A DNA stretch of 64,000 nt, taken from NCBI RefSeq assembly GCF_007744675.1, contig NZ_CP036269.1, positions 7,385,917-7,449,916 of the forward strand. The letters run 5' to 3'. The notes beneath the pieces are model-generated. The model saw only the letters and a program-made list of their open reading frames with translations. It did no database searches and was not told the origin of the DNA. Every line of letters begins with the position of its first letter. Positions within the stretch are counted from its first letter, which is position 1. This document shows, one piece after another, positions 28,779-38,200 of this stretch. Source of the stretch: Gimesia alba (GTDB lineage: Bacteria > Planctomycetota > Planctomycetia > Planctomycetales > Planctomycetaceae). Position numbers and translations under genes: made by a program.

Positions 28779-30035
28779 ATGTTTTGCCAAGTCCAATTCG
28801 CTCTGTGTTACCTTTTTAAATGGAAGGAGCCCTCGTTTCGGTGCCATTTGCATTTGTTAAGAATCATATGCCTTGTGATTGCAGTTGTTGCATCAACGCC
28901 CCGGATCACTGATTCCAGCGAACGGATAACTCAAGCTCAGGCGAAGAAAGAGCAATATGCTTGCGGTGCCCGCGCCGCCTTTGTTCTAACTAGAATGCTC
29001 GGACGGGATGCGTCATACGAGACCGCACTCAAATACGCCCCGCCCTCGGAACAGGGAGCTTCTCTGGAGGATGTGAGAAATGCATTACTTGCGCACGGAG
29101 TACAATGTGCCGTCCTTCGGCTGCAGCTTACAGATCTGTCATCGGTACCTTATCCGTTCATTTTGCATGTGAACCATAGAGGTGGCCTTGATGTCGGTCA
29201 TTTTTACCTACTGACAGGAGTCGACAAAGTTGGCCTGCATACGTACGACCCGGTGACGAGCCTGAAGCGGCATTGGCCGTGGCGAAGCGTTGTGGATGTG
29301 TGGAGTGGATACGCAATCGTGCCTACGCGAACGACTACGGGGAATGACCAAACGATCTTGTCTTATTTGCTCGGTATCCATCTGCTCGTGGTCGCTTTTG
29401 TTGTTGTGGCGCTCCGGTGGAACATCAAGTCCGGGCTAATATATCTGACTGGAAGGCGGAGTTTCGTCACATCCTCCATCATACTCATTGTTGGACTATT
29501 GCCCCCAGTTGACACTGCCGCGGAAGAACCCTTAAGATCAAATCTGAACGATGGAGCGAATGCGGCAGCCCTTCTCGCTGGAATCTACGGCGTTGAGATA
29601 CCGCCCGGTGAGGCGGCAGAGACCGCCCCTGTTGATTCACTCAAAGGGATTCAATTGCGACTTGAGGACAAGGGCGTGTCTACCAGTATTCGGCTTCTTA
29701 GCTATCCAGAACTGGTTTCATGTGCTCGCCCCTGCGTCGTGCCATTAAGATTTGATAACACGGAAAAGACATCGTTTTGCGTTTTTGTCCAATCAAGCGA
29801 TGCCGACGTTCATCTCGTCGAAGCTGGCCCGTTGTTAGTGCGAACAATGTCCATTGATGATTTTCGAAGATACTGGACTGGATATGCCGTTTTCGGCAAG
29901 GTTCCTGAAAGTCATTATGGAGATTTGTGCGGCTGGGCCCTGTTTGGTTTTGGCCTGCCGCTTTCCGGTTACTTGATCATTATCTATGGGCGACAGTTGC
30001 TTGACCGTCGTCTTTTGCCAGTAAGAGACCTGTAA
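28779..30035 (+). CDS. membrane C39 peptidase with a second, degenerate C39 domain
   Basis: An upstream ATG at 28,695 lies inside a terminator hairpin, so I prefer the ATG at 28,779 (418 residues); the start is uncertain. An N-terminal membrane segment (about 24-40) precedes a C39 peptidase domain with Cys62 in KKEQYACGARAAF, His141 in DVGHFYLLTG and Asp157 in TYDPV. Two further hydrophobic segments (about 192-212 and 229-245) separate it from a second C39-like domain. There the Cys is replaced (DGANAAALLAGIYG, about 258-271), so it is probably inactive. A last membrane segment lies near 395-415. Unlike bacteriocin exporters it has no ABC transporter part, so it would cut an already exported substrate. 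Confidence 0.75.
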   Translation: MFCQVQFALCYLFKWKEPSFRCHLHLLRIICLVIAVVASTPRITDSSERITQAQAKKEQYACGARAAFVLTRMLGRDASYETALKYAPPSEQGASLEDVRNALLAHGVQCAVLRLQLTDLSSVPYPFILHVNHRGGLDVGHFYLLTGVDKVGLHTYDPVTSLKRHWPWRSVVDVWSGYAIVPTRTTTGNDQTILSYLLGIHLLVVAFVVVALRWNIKSGLIYLTGRRSFVTSSIILIVGLLPPVDTAAEEPLRSNLNDGANAAALLAGIYGVEIPPGEAAETAPVDSLKGIQLRLEDKGVSTSIRLLSYPELVSCARPCVVPLRFDNTEKTSFCVFVQSSDADVHLVEAGPLLVRTMSIDDFRRYWTGYAVFGKVPESHYGDLCGWALFGFGLPLSGYLIIIYGRQLLDRRLLPVRDL

Positions 30036-30120
30036 CTAGTATCATCTACATTTTGCATAGGATGAGAAACATGGCAGCAATGCAATTGCGAGACAAACAC
30101 GATAGATTTGGAGGATTCTG

Positions 30121-31377
30121 ATGAGAGTCGCAACGGTATTTTTTGTAGCTTTCTTAGTAATAGCATCAAGCAGGGGCGATGACTCGTCGCCACCGAAGCT
30201 TCCGTCGGATGCTCAAACATCGCTCGAAAAGAATGCATCACTGTTTTCCAACGTCTTAATTACCGGTGAGATTCATCGTCGGCTCCTTGCTCCCGTTGAA
30301 ACAGTTCTGAAAAAATTTGATACGACAGAATCCAAGGCGGACTTCACAAAAACGCTGCATTTCGAGCTACGGTTTCAAGGCCCGCTGTTTCGCGAGTCAA
30401 CTAAACATCCTACAGGAAAAAGTTACACACACGATTTGCTTCACGAAATCTCATTCGATGGCACCCAATACAGAATTGGATATAAAGAGCTCAAATCGCT
30501 TTCCAACAGCAGCATTTCTATTTATACCCCAAGTATTGCGACAGAATACGGTAAGCTGCACGACCGGGCGAACTCTTTAGCCAGGATGGAGTTCTGGTAT
30601 CTTCGTGAGACCGGTTTCTCTGGTCCAAAAACATTAGCTTCTTTAGGTCAGCCTGTTGTATCGACTATTTTAAACGCCGAAGACCATCAAAAGATTGTTT
30701 CAGTCAGTGAGGTCGCTAGCGGAAGTGAGACATTTCTCGAGGTCATCATCGAACAACCGGAACCTTGGCAAAGCGCGGAAACTTTTGACATCGAGACGCA
30801 TCCACCATTCGTGGAACTGCTAAATGGCACTGATATCCTGCAGATGCGGATGGAAAGAGAACGCCGCCAGCTTGCGGGCAAGGACCGCGTAATTCGCTTC
30901 TGGCTGAATAGTGCGCACGGATACGCCGTGGAGGAGAAATGGGAGTTGAGAAAGGAAACCGGTGAAACGATGTTTCACACGAAGAACTCGGATTTTGTCC
31001 AGGTTACTCCTGACGGTGTCTGGATGCCGAAGCGTTGTGTCGTTGAATCCCATGCCTACTACACGGCGCCATTGTTCATTTCGCCTGACCCGTTGTATGA
31101 GACTGTGATTCAGATGGATCAATGTGAACCGGGTGATTTTGATGAGGACCAGTTTCGCATTTGGTATGACACTCCTGGCGCTGAGGTGACAGACTGGACG
31201 AGTCCGAAAGCAACCCTTAAAAAAGCAGAGAGATATTCAGTTCCTGCTTCACTTGATGATTTAACAGGCAAATCTTCAGGGCTTGTGCGTTGGCTTGTGA
31301 TACTGAATATTCTCTTTATCGCAGGATGGGTAGGATGGTGGTATTCACAATCGCGAAAGAAACGGTCGGAGGACTGA
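30121..31377 (+). CDS. exported, C-terminally anchored protein of unknown function
   Basis: GGAGGA precedes the ATG. A signal peptide (MRVATVFFVAFLVIASSRGD) leads to a 350-residue beta-rich body, with strands such as FELRFQGPLFRES, HEISFDGTQYRIGYKEL and VIRFWLNSAHGYAVEEKW. The C-terminus has one membrane segment (GLVRWLVILNILFIAGWVGW) and a basic tail. The pattern of a large LolA-like (lipoprotein-carrier-like) beta sheet is my impression only. The next gene starts one base after this stop codon and encodes a protein of the same layout, so the two are translationally coupled. Confidence 0.65.
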   Translation: MRVATVFFVAFLVIASSRGDDSSPPKLPSDAQTSLEKNASLFSNVLITGEIHRRLLAPVETVLKKFDTTESKADFTKTLHFELRFQGPLFRESTKHPTGKSYTHDLLHEISFDGTQYRIGYKELKSLSNSSISIYTPSIATEYGKLHDRANSLARMEFWYLRETGFSGPKTLASLGQPVVSTILNAEDHQKIVSVSEVASGSETFLEVIIEQPEPWQSAETFDIETHPPFVELLNGTDILQMRMERERRQLAGKDRVIRFWLNSAHGYAVEEKWELRKETGETMFHTKNSDFVQVTPDGVWMPKRCVVESHAYYTAPLFISPDPLYETVIQMDQCEPGDFDEDQFRIWYDTPGAEVTDWTSPKATLKKAERYSVPASLDDLTGKSSGLVRWLVILNILFIAGWVGWWYSQSRKKRSED

Positions 31378-31378
31378 T

Positions 31379-32497
31379 ATGCTCGCCATCTATCTTGTGA
31401 CCGCTTTTTTGACGGGCGCGCCAGAAGCTGACGCCAATATCACCGTCAATCAGCCAGTTATTGATGTCGATGCTCCTCTAGCAGATCAGTTGGCACTCAG
31501 GTTAATCCGTCATCACGATGCGCTGACCGCTGTTTCTCTGGTATACACTTCGGTATCAGAAAGACGCAATGACCAGCCGGAAGGAGCTTATTGGCGGAGA
31601 GCTATATCTGTCAGTGAAACGGGGATGTTTAGGAGCGACAACAGCCACGGACATAAGCGACGGCCGTGGCAGTACGATCCCTCCAGAAAAACGCTGGTTA
31701 TCACACCTTCGGAATCGACACTGCTGGAGAATCTCAATCGTTCCATGGTCATGCTCGATTATGATACGAGTGAAGCTCCCAATTACATACGGGGAGAAAA
31801 CTTCTTCGAGGTATTGGGCTGGTGGCCCTTTATCAAATGGCCACCTCCTCAATGGCACGGCCATGCTTACTCGATGCGTGCGATGTTGAACGAAGGATCT
31901 TATCGGCTGCTTCCAGAGAAGGAAGTCGTTGGATCAAAGCCATGTTATACTTTGATCGTTAACGACGTACTGACGGTGTGGTGCGATTGCGATCGGCCAG
32001 AATGTGTTCTAAAAAGCGAAATATACGATCCCACAACGAAGGTGCTTGATTCGAAATTTGAAATGAGGAAATACGAGGAAGTCGGCGATAACATCTGGTT
32101 GCCGAAACAGTTTCGATTTATACGCTTAGACTCGCATGCGCATACACCTCAACTTCGCGAGAAGGTGGTTTTTGACAAAACATTTCTGGTCAGTGATATT
32201 AAGATAAATGAAGATGTTGAAATGTCAATCTTTCGCCAGGAATACGCTCCCGGGACCGTGCAAGTAATAGGCACACAGGAAGAAACCCGATACGAGCCTG
32301 TCGTAAATGGCCAGCTTAACCACTTCAATTCAATTTTGAATTGGTGCCGTTTTTGTTCGTTAGAAGAGAAAGCGAAACAAAATAGCCCATGGTACGATCG
32401 TCTTTTGATATTTGTGCTGTGCTTTCTGGTTGGCTCCTTTTTAGTGAGCCGCCGTTTTCTCCGTATCGCATGCAAGCGAAGTGATAACTCTAGATGA
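31379..32497 (+). CDS. exported, C-terminally anchored protein, paralogue of the preceding gene
   Basis: GGAGGA lies inside the end of the previous gene, and the ATG is 1 nt after its stop. The N-terminus is a signal peptide. The body (about 330 residues) shares the order of features of the preceding product: an early basic His/Tyr-rich region, a beta-rich part, an EVGDNIWLPKQFRFI strand similar to the earlier DGVWMPKRCVVES, and a final membrane segment (LLIFVLCFLVGSFLVSRRFL). There are five Cys near VWCDCDRPEC and WCRFC that the paralogue lacks. The family is not recognised. It closes the 27.1-32.5 kb block. Confidence 0.6.
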   Translation: MLAIYLVTAFLTGAPEADANITVNQPVIDVDAPLADQLALRLIRHHDALTAVSLVYTSVSERRNDQPEGAYWRRAISVSETGMFRSDNSHGHKRRPWQYDPSRKTLVITPSESTLLENLNRSMVMLDYDTSEAPNYIRGENFFEVLGWWPFIKWPPPQWHGHAYSMRAMLNEGSYRLLPEKEVVGSKPCYTLIVNDVLTVWCDCDRPECVLKSEIYDPTTKVLDSKFEMRKYEEVGDNIWLPKQFRFIRLDSHAHTPQLREKVVFDKTFLVSDIKINEDVEMSIFRQEYAPGTVQVIGTQEETRYEPVVNGQLNHFNSILNWCRFCSLEEKAKQNSPWYDRLLIFVLCFLVGSFLVSRRFLRIACKRSDNSR

Positions 32498-32520
32498 CTC
32501 TAATTCATGAGAGATTACCC

Positions 32521-32845
32521 ATGGCACATCATGATGTAACCATTGATGTCCCATCTCGGCCGCTTGGTCGTGCCGGTGAGACGTTCAAGGTGAAACGCAA
32601 CAACTGGTTGAGTGACCGGAGTTCGTTCCGATCGTGCTTTCCGACGCTCAGTCCGACTGGAGCCATTTTCGTGAAGGCCCCTCCGCCTACCCCAAATGGG
32701 TTATCGGTAGAAGCTTTATCTAGGCCAATGGAATGGATGCGACTCCCGTACCGGTGCCCGAAAATTACCTGCGAGGCATCGATCTGCAAAAGCTCGATTT
32801 TGAACGGGGAAAGGAGTCATACCTCAAGGGGCACGCTACTTTCCT
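32521..32845 (+). pseudogene. decayed planctomycete gene remnants
   Basis: Two broken coding stretches in different frames. Frame 1 from ATG 32,521 reads AHHDVTIDVPSRPLGRAGE, then loses meaning. In frame 3 from about 32,616 the text reads QSDWSHFREGPSAYPKWVIG and, after a TAG stop, VPENYLRGIDLQKLDFERGK and more. The second looks like a well conserved protein end with an in-frame stop. The open frame 32,494-32,949 spanning both is therefore not a real gene. I think related sequences are common in planctomycetes but I cannot name the families. Confidence 0.5.
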
Positions 32846-32989
32846 TTGAAAATTTTGCCAACCTGTCATTTTGTAAGTGCAATTCTATACAAAAGAGGCT
32901 ACTATACACTAGTTGCGATTATTGTTATGGTGAAATGTGCCGACGTTAATAACGAAGAATAAGAATCCCTTTTTGAAAGACTTGTTTCT

Positions 32990-33967
32990 TTGGCGTTTCA
33001 GCAGAATAAAACGAGCCGTGGTGGTTTTACCCTGATCGAATTATTAGTGGTGATCAGTATTATTGCGATTTTAGTTGCTCTCATTCTGCCAGCTGTACAG
33101 CAGGCCCGGGAAGCCGCCCGCAAAACTCAGTGTCGCAATCATCTCAAGCAGCTGGCACTCGCTTTACACAGTTACCATGACTCACATCAGGTCTTTCCAC
33201 CCGGTGGGGTTGCCATTGATCCTGCGAATCACGTTGTGATTTGCGCTTCCGGAATCGGCTTTGGTGCCATTGATGTCTGGGCAGAAGCTTCCGCAGGCGC
33301 GGGAAAGCAGGGGACCAGTTGGATGCTGCATATTCTGCCCTATATCGATCAAGCCAATCGCTACAATCAATGGGATTTTACGAAGAGTGTTTCCGATAAT
33401 GCCGCAGTTGCAGAACGGAATATTCCGATCTTCTATTGTCCTTCCCGGCGAAACGGAATCAGGAACAATGATATTGCGATCATGTTTCAGAACTGGAGCG
33501 CTGGCGGCAATGACTACGGAGGCTGTGTCGGCGGATGCAATGGCTGGCATGACTGTGGAGCTCACGAGAGCTGGATTGTACCAGATGGCAATCGCCCGGC
33601 CGGGCCGTGCAAAGGCATCTTTCAGGTCAACTCAAACATTCGGATGGCTCATATCACAGATGGAACCAGTAATACATTTATGCTGGGAGAACTGCAGCGT
33701 CTCAACGAAGGGACAGACAATACAACGAGCCGTGATGGCTGGGCAGTAGGCGCTGTCTCTGTCATGTTTTCCAGTTGCAGTAACGGAACCGAGTGTGATG
33801 GGCCGAACGGGGCTCACTTTGAAGATATGGGGAGCGAGCATGTGGGTGGTGCCTTTGTTGCACTGGCTGATGGGTCTGTGCATTTCATTAGCAATTCGAT
33901 TAACCAGACGATACTAAGATATCTTGGCAGCATTGCCGGCGATGGCCCCTCAAACTTTACTCAATAA
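32990..33967 (+). CDS. DUF1559 prepilin-like protein
   Basis: The likely start is TTG at 32,990, after AAAGA. The N-terminus is a type IV pilin-like leader with cleavage before F in [20 protein letters not shown], followed by the DUF1559 block [20 protein letters not shown]. The rest of the family signature is present: [15 protein letters not shown] near residue 60, FYCPSRRNG in the middle, [13 protein letters not shown] around 222-235, and the end block [18 protein letters not shown]. The 325-residue length is typical. These proteins are a large planctomycete expansion and are thought to be envelope pseudopilins. It lies alone but before the EF-hand genes. Confidence 0.92.
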   Translation: MAFQQNKTSRGGFTLIELLVVISIIAILVALILPAVQQAREAARKTQCRNHLKQLALALHSYHDSHQVFPPGGVAIDPANHVVICASGIGFGAIDVWAEASAGAGKQGTSWMLHILPYIDQANRYNQWDFTKSVSDNAAVAERNIPIFYCPSRRNGIRNNDIAIMFQNWSAGGNDYGGCVGGCNGWHDCGAHESWIVPDGNRPAGPCKGIFQVNSNIRMAHITDGTSNTFMLGELQRLNEGTDNTTSRDGWAVGAVSVMFSSCSNGTECDGPNGAHFEDMGSEHVGGAFVALADGSVHFISNSINQTILRYLGSIAGDGPSNFTQ

Positions 33968-34030
33968 GCAATGCAATTGTTTTGAATACCGAAGAACTAA
34001 CGTAAGCAGGGATCAACTGGAGGGAGAGAG

Positions 34031-35080
34031 ATGAAATCAAGCGTTTCAATTTCATTAATGTTCTTCTTATTGTCGTCGGTTCCATGTTTTAGCGCAGATC
34101 CTGCGAAAAAAGAAAAGCAGCCCAAAAAAACGCAGCGCGAGCTTGTCTTTGAAAGAATGGACACAGATCACGACGGTCTGATGGACATTTCCGAGTATCT
34201 GGCAGGCAGCATTGGTAAGGTTGCTGATACCAAGGACAAAGAATTTACCAAGTGGGATCTTGATAAAGATCGCCGACTCACTTTTGAGGAATTTCGCAAG
34301 CGTGGTTTCGTGCCTTCCAAGAATCATAAGCCAAATCATAAACTCGAATTCAAACGGCGTGATCGGAATCGGGACCAGAAGCTGAGTCTGCAGGAGTTTA
34401 TGCTCAAAGTCCCTCAAGATGCACTACGATGGCGACGCATGTTGTTTTTCCGGTCCGATTTGAATGAAGATCTCTCATTAACATTTGAGGAATATATCGA
34501 TCGTGGAGCAGGGCGGTTGCTAAGCCCTCAATTCCTGTTTTTTCAACGGGATTTTAATGATAACGAGGCGCTTTCTGCGGAGGAATTTCTATTTGGCATT
34601 AAACCACCGGAGCGAATTCAGCAAGCCCAGACGCTGTTTGCTTTGCACGATTACAATAGTGATGGAGTGCTCTCTTTTAAAGAATACCGCGTGACTCCTT
34701 ATGCACGGCCTGACTTACAGGCTCATTTTGCGGGCCGTGACCAGGATGACAACAATAAGCTTGATGTGCGTGAGTTAACGTTATTTTATCCACCGCGTGC
34801 TTCGAACTGGATGTCAAAAAGTTTTCGCCAATTTGACACAAACAACGATCAGTTTTTGGATTGGGAAGAGTACCAGGCGCGTGATCTCGAATTGAAACGC
34901 CGCCACAAGCTAGCAAATTCCTGGTCGATGGAAGAATGGTTTACGGGGAGTATTCTCATCGTCGATGGACTGCTTGTGTTTGCTTTTGTTTTCTGGCTGG
35001 GGAAGCGCCGACAGAAAGCTTCTGCTAAGACATCGAAAGCTTTCGTTGCTTCCAGTCAGTCTGGAGCAACAAAGGCTTGA
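34031..35080 (+). CDS. EF-hand surface protein with eight calcium-binding loops
   Basis: A GGAGGGAGAGAG sequence precedes the ATG. A signal peptide (about residues 1-22) precedes eight EF-hand-like loops, for example DTDHDGLMDISEY, DLDKDRRLTFEEF, DRNRDQKLSLQEF, DYNSDGVLSFKEY and DTNNDQFLDWEEY. They follow one another every 25-35 residues to about residue 290. A membrane segment (LIVDGLLVFAFVFWLG) and a basic tail end the protein. Several loops lack the usual Gly at loop position 6, so calcium affinity may be mixed. It is the small sister of the giant EF-hand gene 198 bp downstream, with the same domain order. Confidence 0.88.
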   Translation: MKSSVSISLMFFLLSSVPCFSADPAKKEKQPKKTQRELVFERMDTDHDGLMDISEYLAGSIGKVADTKDKEFTKWDLDKDRRLTFEEFRKRGFVPSKNHKPNHKLEFKRRDRNRDQKLSLQEFMLKVPQDALRWRRMLFFRSDLNEDLSLTFEEYIDRGAGRLLSPQFLFFQRDFNDNEALSAEEFLFGIKPPERIQQAQTLFALHDYNSDGVLSFKEYRVTPYARPDLQAHFAGRDQDDNNKLDVRELTLFYPPRASNWMSKSFRQFDTNNDQFLDWEEYQARDLELKRRHKLANSWSMEEWFTGSILIVDGLLVFAFVFWLGKRRQKASAKTSKAFVASSQSGATKA

Positions 35081-35278
35081 CTCAATCACAACGACAATCA
35101 ATCTGGTTTCTATTTGATGAAGATTTTCAGTGTATGACGTTAAATATCTGGTAATACACGATGTTTGAGAATCAGATTGTCTCAGAGGAATCGAAAGCTG
35201 CCGAGTGACTTTAATTGACCATCTCGATCTTTAGAAATGTTCAATTCAAGTACCTTTGATAACACATGGATATGAATC

Positions 35279-38200
35279 ATGAATTTACAACACTATCTTG
35301 GCATCGCTGTGCGGCTGTTTGCTGTTGCTGGAATTTATTTTAGTGATTCTGGATTGTGTAGTGCGCAAACAGAATCGCCCCTCATTGCGCTCAAGCCTGG
35401 CCAGCCAATTTATGAATCTCTGTTTCTCAGAGTTGACAAGAATGAAGATGGCCGTGTTTCCCTGAAGGAATATCAAGGGGCTGCCAAAAATAATGAGCTT
35501 ATACAACGTAGTGCGCAATTTAAACGGCATTACGAGAATAATGACGGGGGTCTTACACGGAATGAATTTAAGTACGCTCCCCTGGCACGTCCTACGAAAG
35601 CACTACGTTTTGAATGGAAAGATCAAAATCGTGATCAGAAACTGAGTTTGAGTGAGATTCTGCGTGGAGAATCGGATCGTTGGTCTGCACTCGTGCGACG
35701 TATTTCAGTGCTGTACGATGCGAATCAAGATGGGAGCCTTTCTTTTTCTGAATGGGAGAAATCTCCTGATTGTATTCGGGAACTGGGAAATCTCTTAATG
35801 AAGCCCAGAGATCTCGATGGTGACGACCGTATCAGTCTACAGGAGATATTAGATGGCGTTGATCCCCAGTTCGTGAAAGGTCTGACGGCTCATGTGGGGA
35901 TATTTGATCTGAATCATGACCGGTTCCTCGGCCGTGACGAATTCCCCGTTAATACAAATCTGTTTGACGGTACGACAATGCTTTGGGGAGGCAATCCTCA
36001 GGTCATCTTTAATCGCCTCGATCACGATGAGAATCATTCGCTCGACGGGAAGGAATTCAAGGAATATGAATTTCCTGAATATGTAAATAAGAATGAAAAC
36101 ACACTCGCTCGTTTTCACATGTTTCAAGCGAACGCGGAAAAGATTTTTCGCCGCTTCGACCAGGACCAAAATCATCAATTGAGTCTGGATGAGTTCAGTC
36201 CGCCTGTTGATTTATTATTTGCGAGGCTCGATCACGATCAAAATGCCCGCCTCAGTCTGAATGAATATCGAATTTGGATTTCAAAGAAAGTACCGCTGCA
36301 GCAAGTAGAGTATGATTTTAACCTCTATGATCAAGATCACGACCAGTTTCTTTCTCTCGATGAATTCAAAGTCACTCCATTATTTTATCCCAGTGATAAA
36401 GTTTTTTTTGGATTTCTCGACCTCGACAATAGCAAGACTCTTTCGCTTCTGGAATTTCAAAGACAAAAGCCTGAAACCTCGTCCGCCGACTTAAAATGGA
36501 ACTTTCACCACTATGACGCTGATAACGATGATGAACTCAGTCTACAAGAATATCGTGATCGTGGTGTGGGCGTTGAATTGGATTCCATTACTTTGTTTAA
36601 GCAGAAGGATAGCGACGGAAATGGAAAGTTGACTCAAAAAGAGTTTATTCTCCGGATTAAATCAAAGCAGGAGATCGACTGGGCTCTCAAAACTTTTTCA
36701 GTTGCGGATGAAAATAAAGATGAATTATTAACCCCCGCAGAATTTAAATTGAGTCCGATTGGGCGCCCCGATGTCCTTTCAAAATTACAATACTATGATT
36801 TAGATAAGAATGGGAATCTTTCTTTCAAGGAGTGGGTGGCAACAAAGGCCTATCCGAACCCTGATTTATATCAATCCATGTTTGCGCTTTACGATACGAA
36901 TCAGAATGCTCAACTTGAAATTGAAGAATTCAAGTATACTCCTTTAGGAGGGCCGTCCAGCGAAATGCGCTTTGAGTGGAAAGATGTCAACAAGGATGGC
37001 CGGTTAACGCAAGAAGAAGTATTGCGGGGGGAATATTTCCGCCTGTCAGCCTTTATGCGACACGTGCATGCGCGATTTGATTCGAATAAAGATGCTTTGC
37101 TTTCCTATTCTGAATGGGAAAATTCACCTGCCCATCTTCTACGATTTAGGGATCTCTTGTTAGGCGTGAGAGACCTTGATGGCGATGATCAGATTAGCCT
37201 GAAAGATTGTCTAGGGACTCACACTGGGAACAATGCAGCTTTAATCACAAAGTACTTTGGTGCATTTGATGTCAATCAAGACAAATTCCTGCAGCGATCT
37301 GAATTCCCCATAATTACGGATTTGTTTAATGGGACGAGCCTCTTATTTAGAGAAGACTATCAAGCTGTTTTCTCAAATCTCGATATCGATCAGAATGGTT
37401 CGATCAGTCGGAAAGAGTTTAAGGGACGCCAGTTGACAACAGGTCAACAGAAACAGGCCTGGGCCATTAATCGGAAAAAAGCATTTCTCAAATATGCCGA
37501 TCAAACATTTGACCGACTCGATTCCAATAAAGATCAGCAACTCAGTTTAGATGAATTCACCCCATCCCAAGAGTTACTCTTTTCTCGGGTTGATGTTGAT
37601 CAGGATCGTCGTTTGAGTATATCAGAACTGGCACTGATACTTTCTGGCTTGGATTCCAGGGACTTGGAATACGACTTTAATTTACATGATCAAAATAAAG
37701 ATGCTGCACTTTCTCAAACAGAGTTTTCCCGCTTCAGTTATTTTTATCCCGATCGAAGCAAGCTGTTTTCTCTATTTGACAGAGATCAAAATTCGAAACT
37801 GAGTCTGTCAGAGTTTCAAGCACAAAAACCCACTGCTCATGCAGCTGATCTGAAACGTACATTTCATCAATACGACGCTAATAACGATGATCATCTGAAT
37901 CGGGATGAATTTAAGAATCAGGGAGTTGGTTTGGAACGGGATTCGATTACTGTTTTTAATGAAAAAGATACGAATGGAGACAAAAAACTCTCTGCTGACG
38001 AATTTTTATTTGGAAAACGGGATCAGGAAATCGAAGGAGCAACTAAGAATTTCAAACAGGCTGACACAGATCAGGACCAATATTTGACTGCTGTCGAATT
38101 CAAATTGACACCAGCTGGACGGCCGGATGCCCTCTCAAAACTGGAATATCTGGATACCAACGGCGATGGTTCATTGTCACTGGTTGAATTTAATTCAAAT

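Noticed and set aside
32494-32949. 151-codon plus-strand ORF
   Set aside because: It joins fragments that make sense only in different frames, with a decayed conserved text in frame 3.
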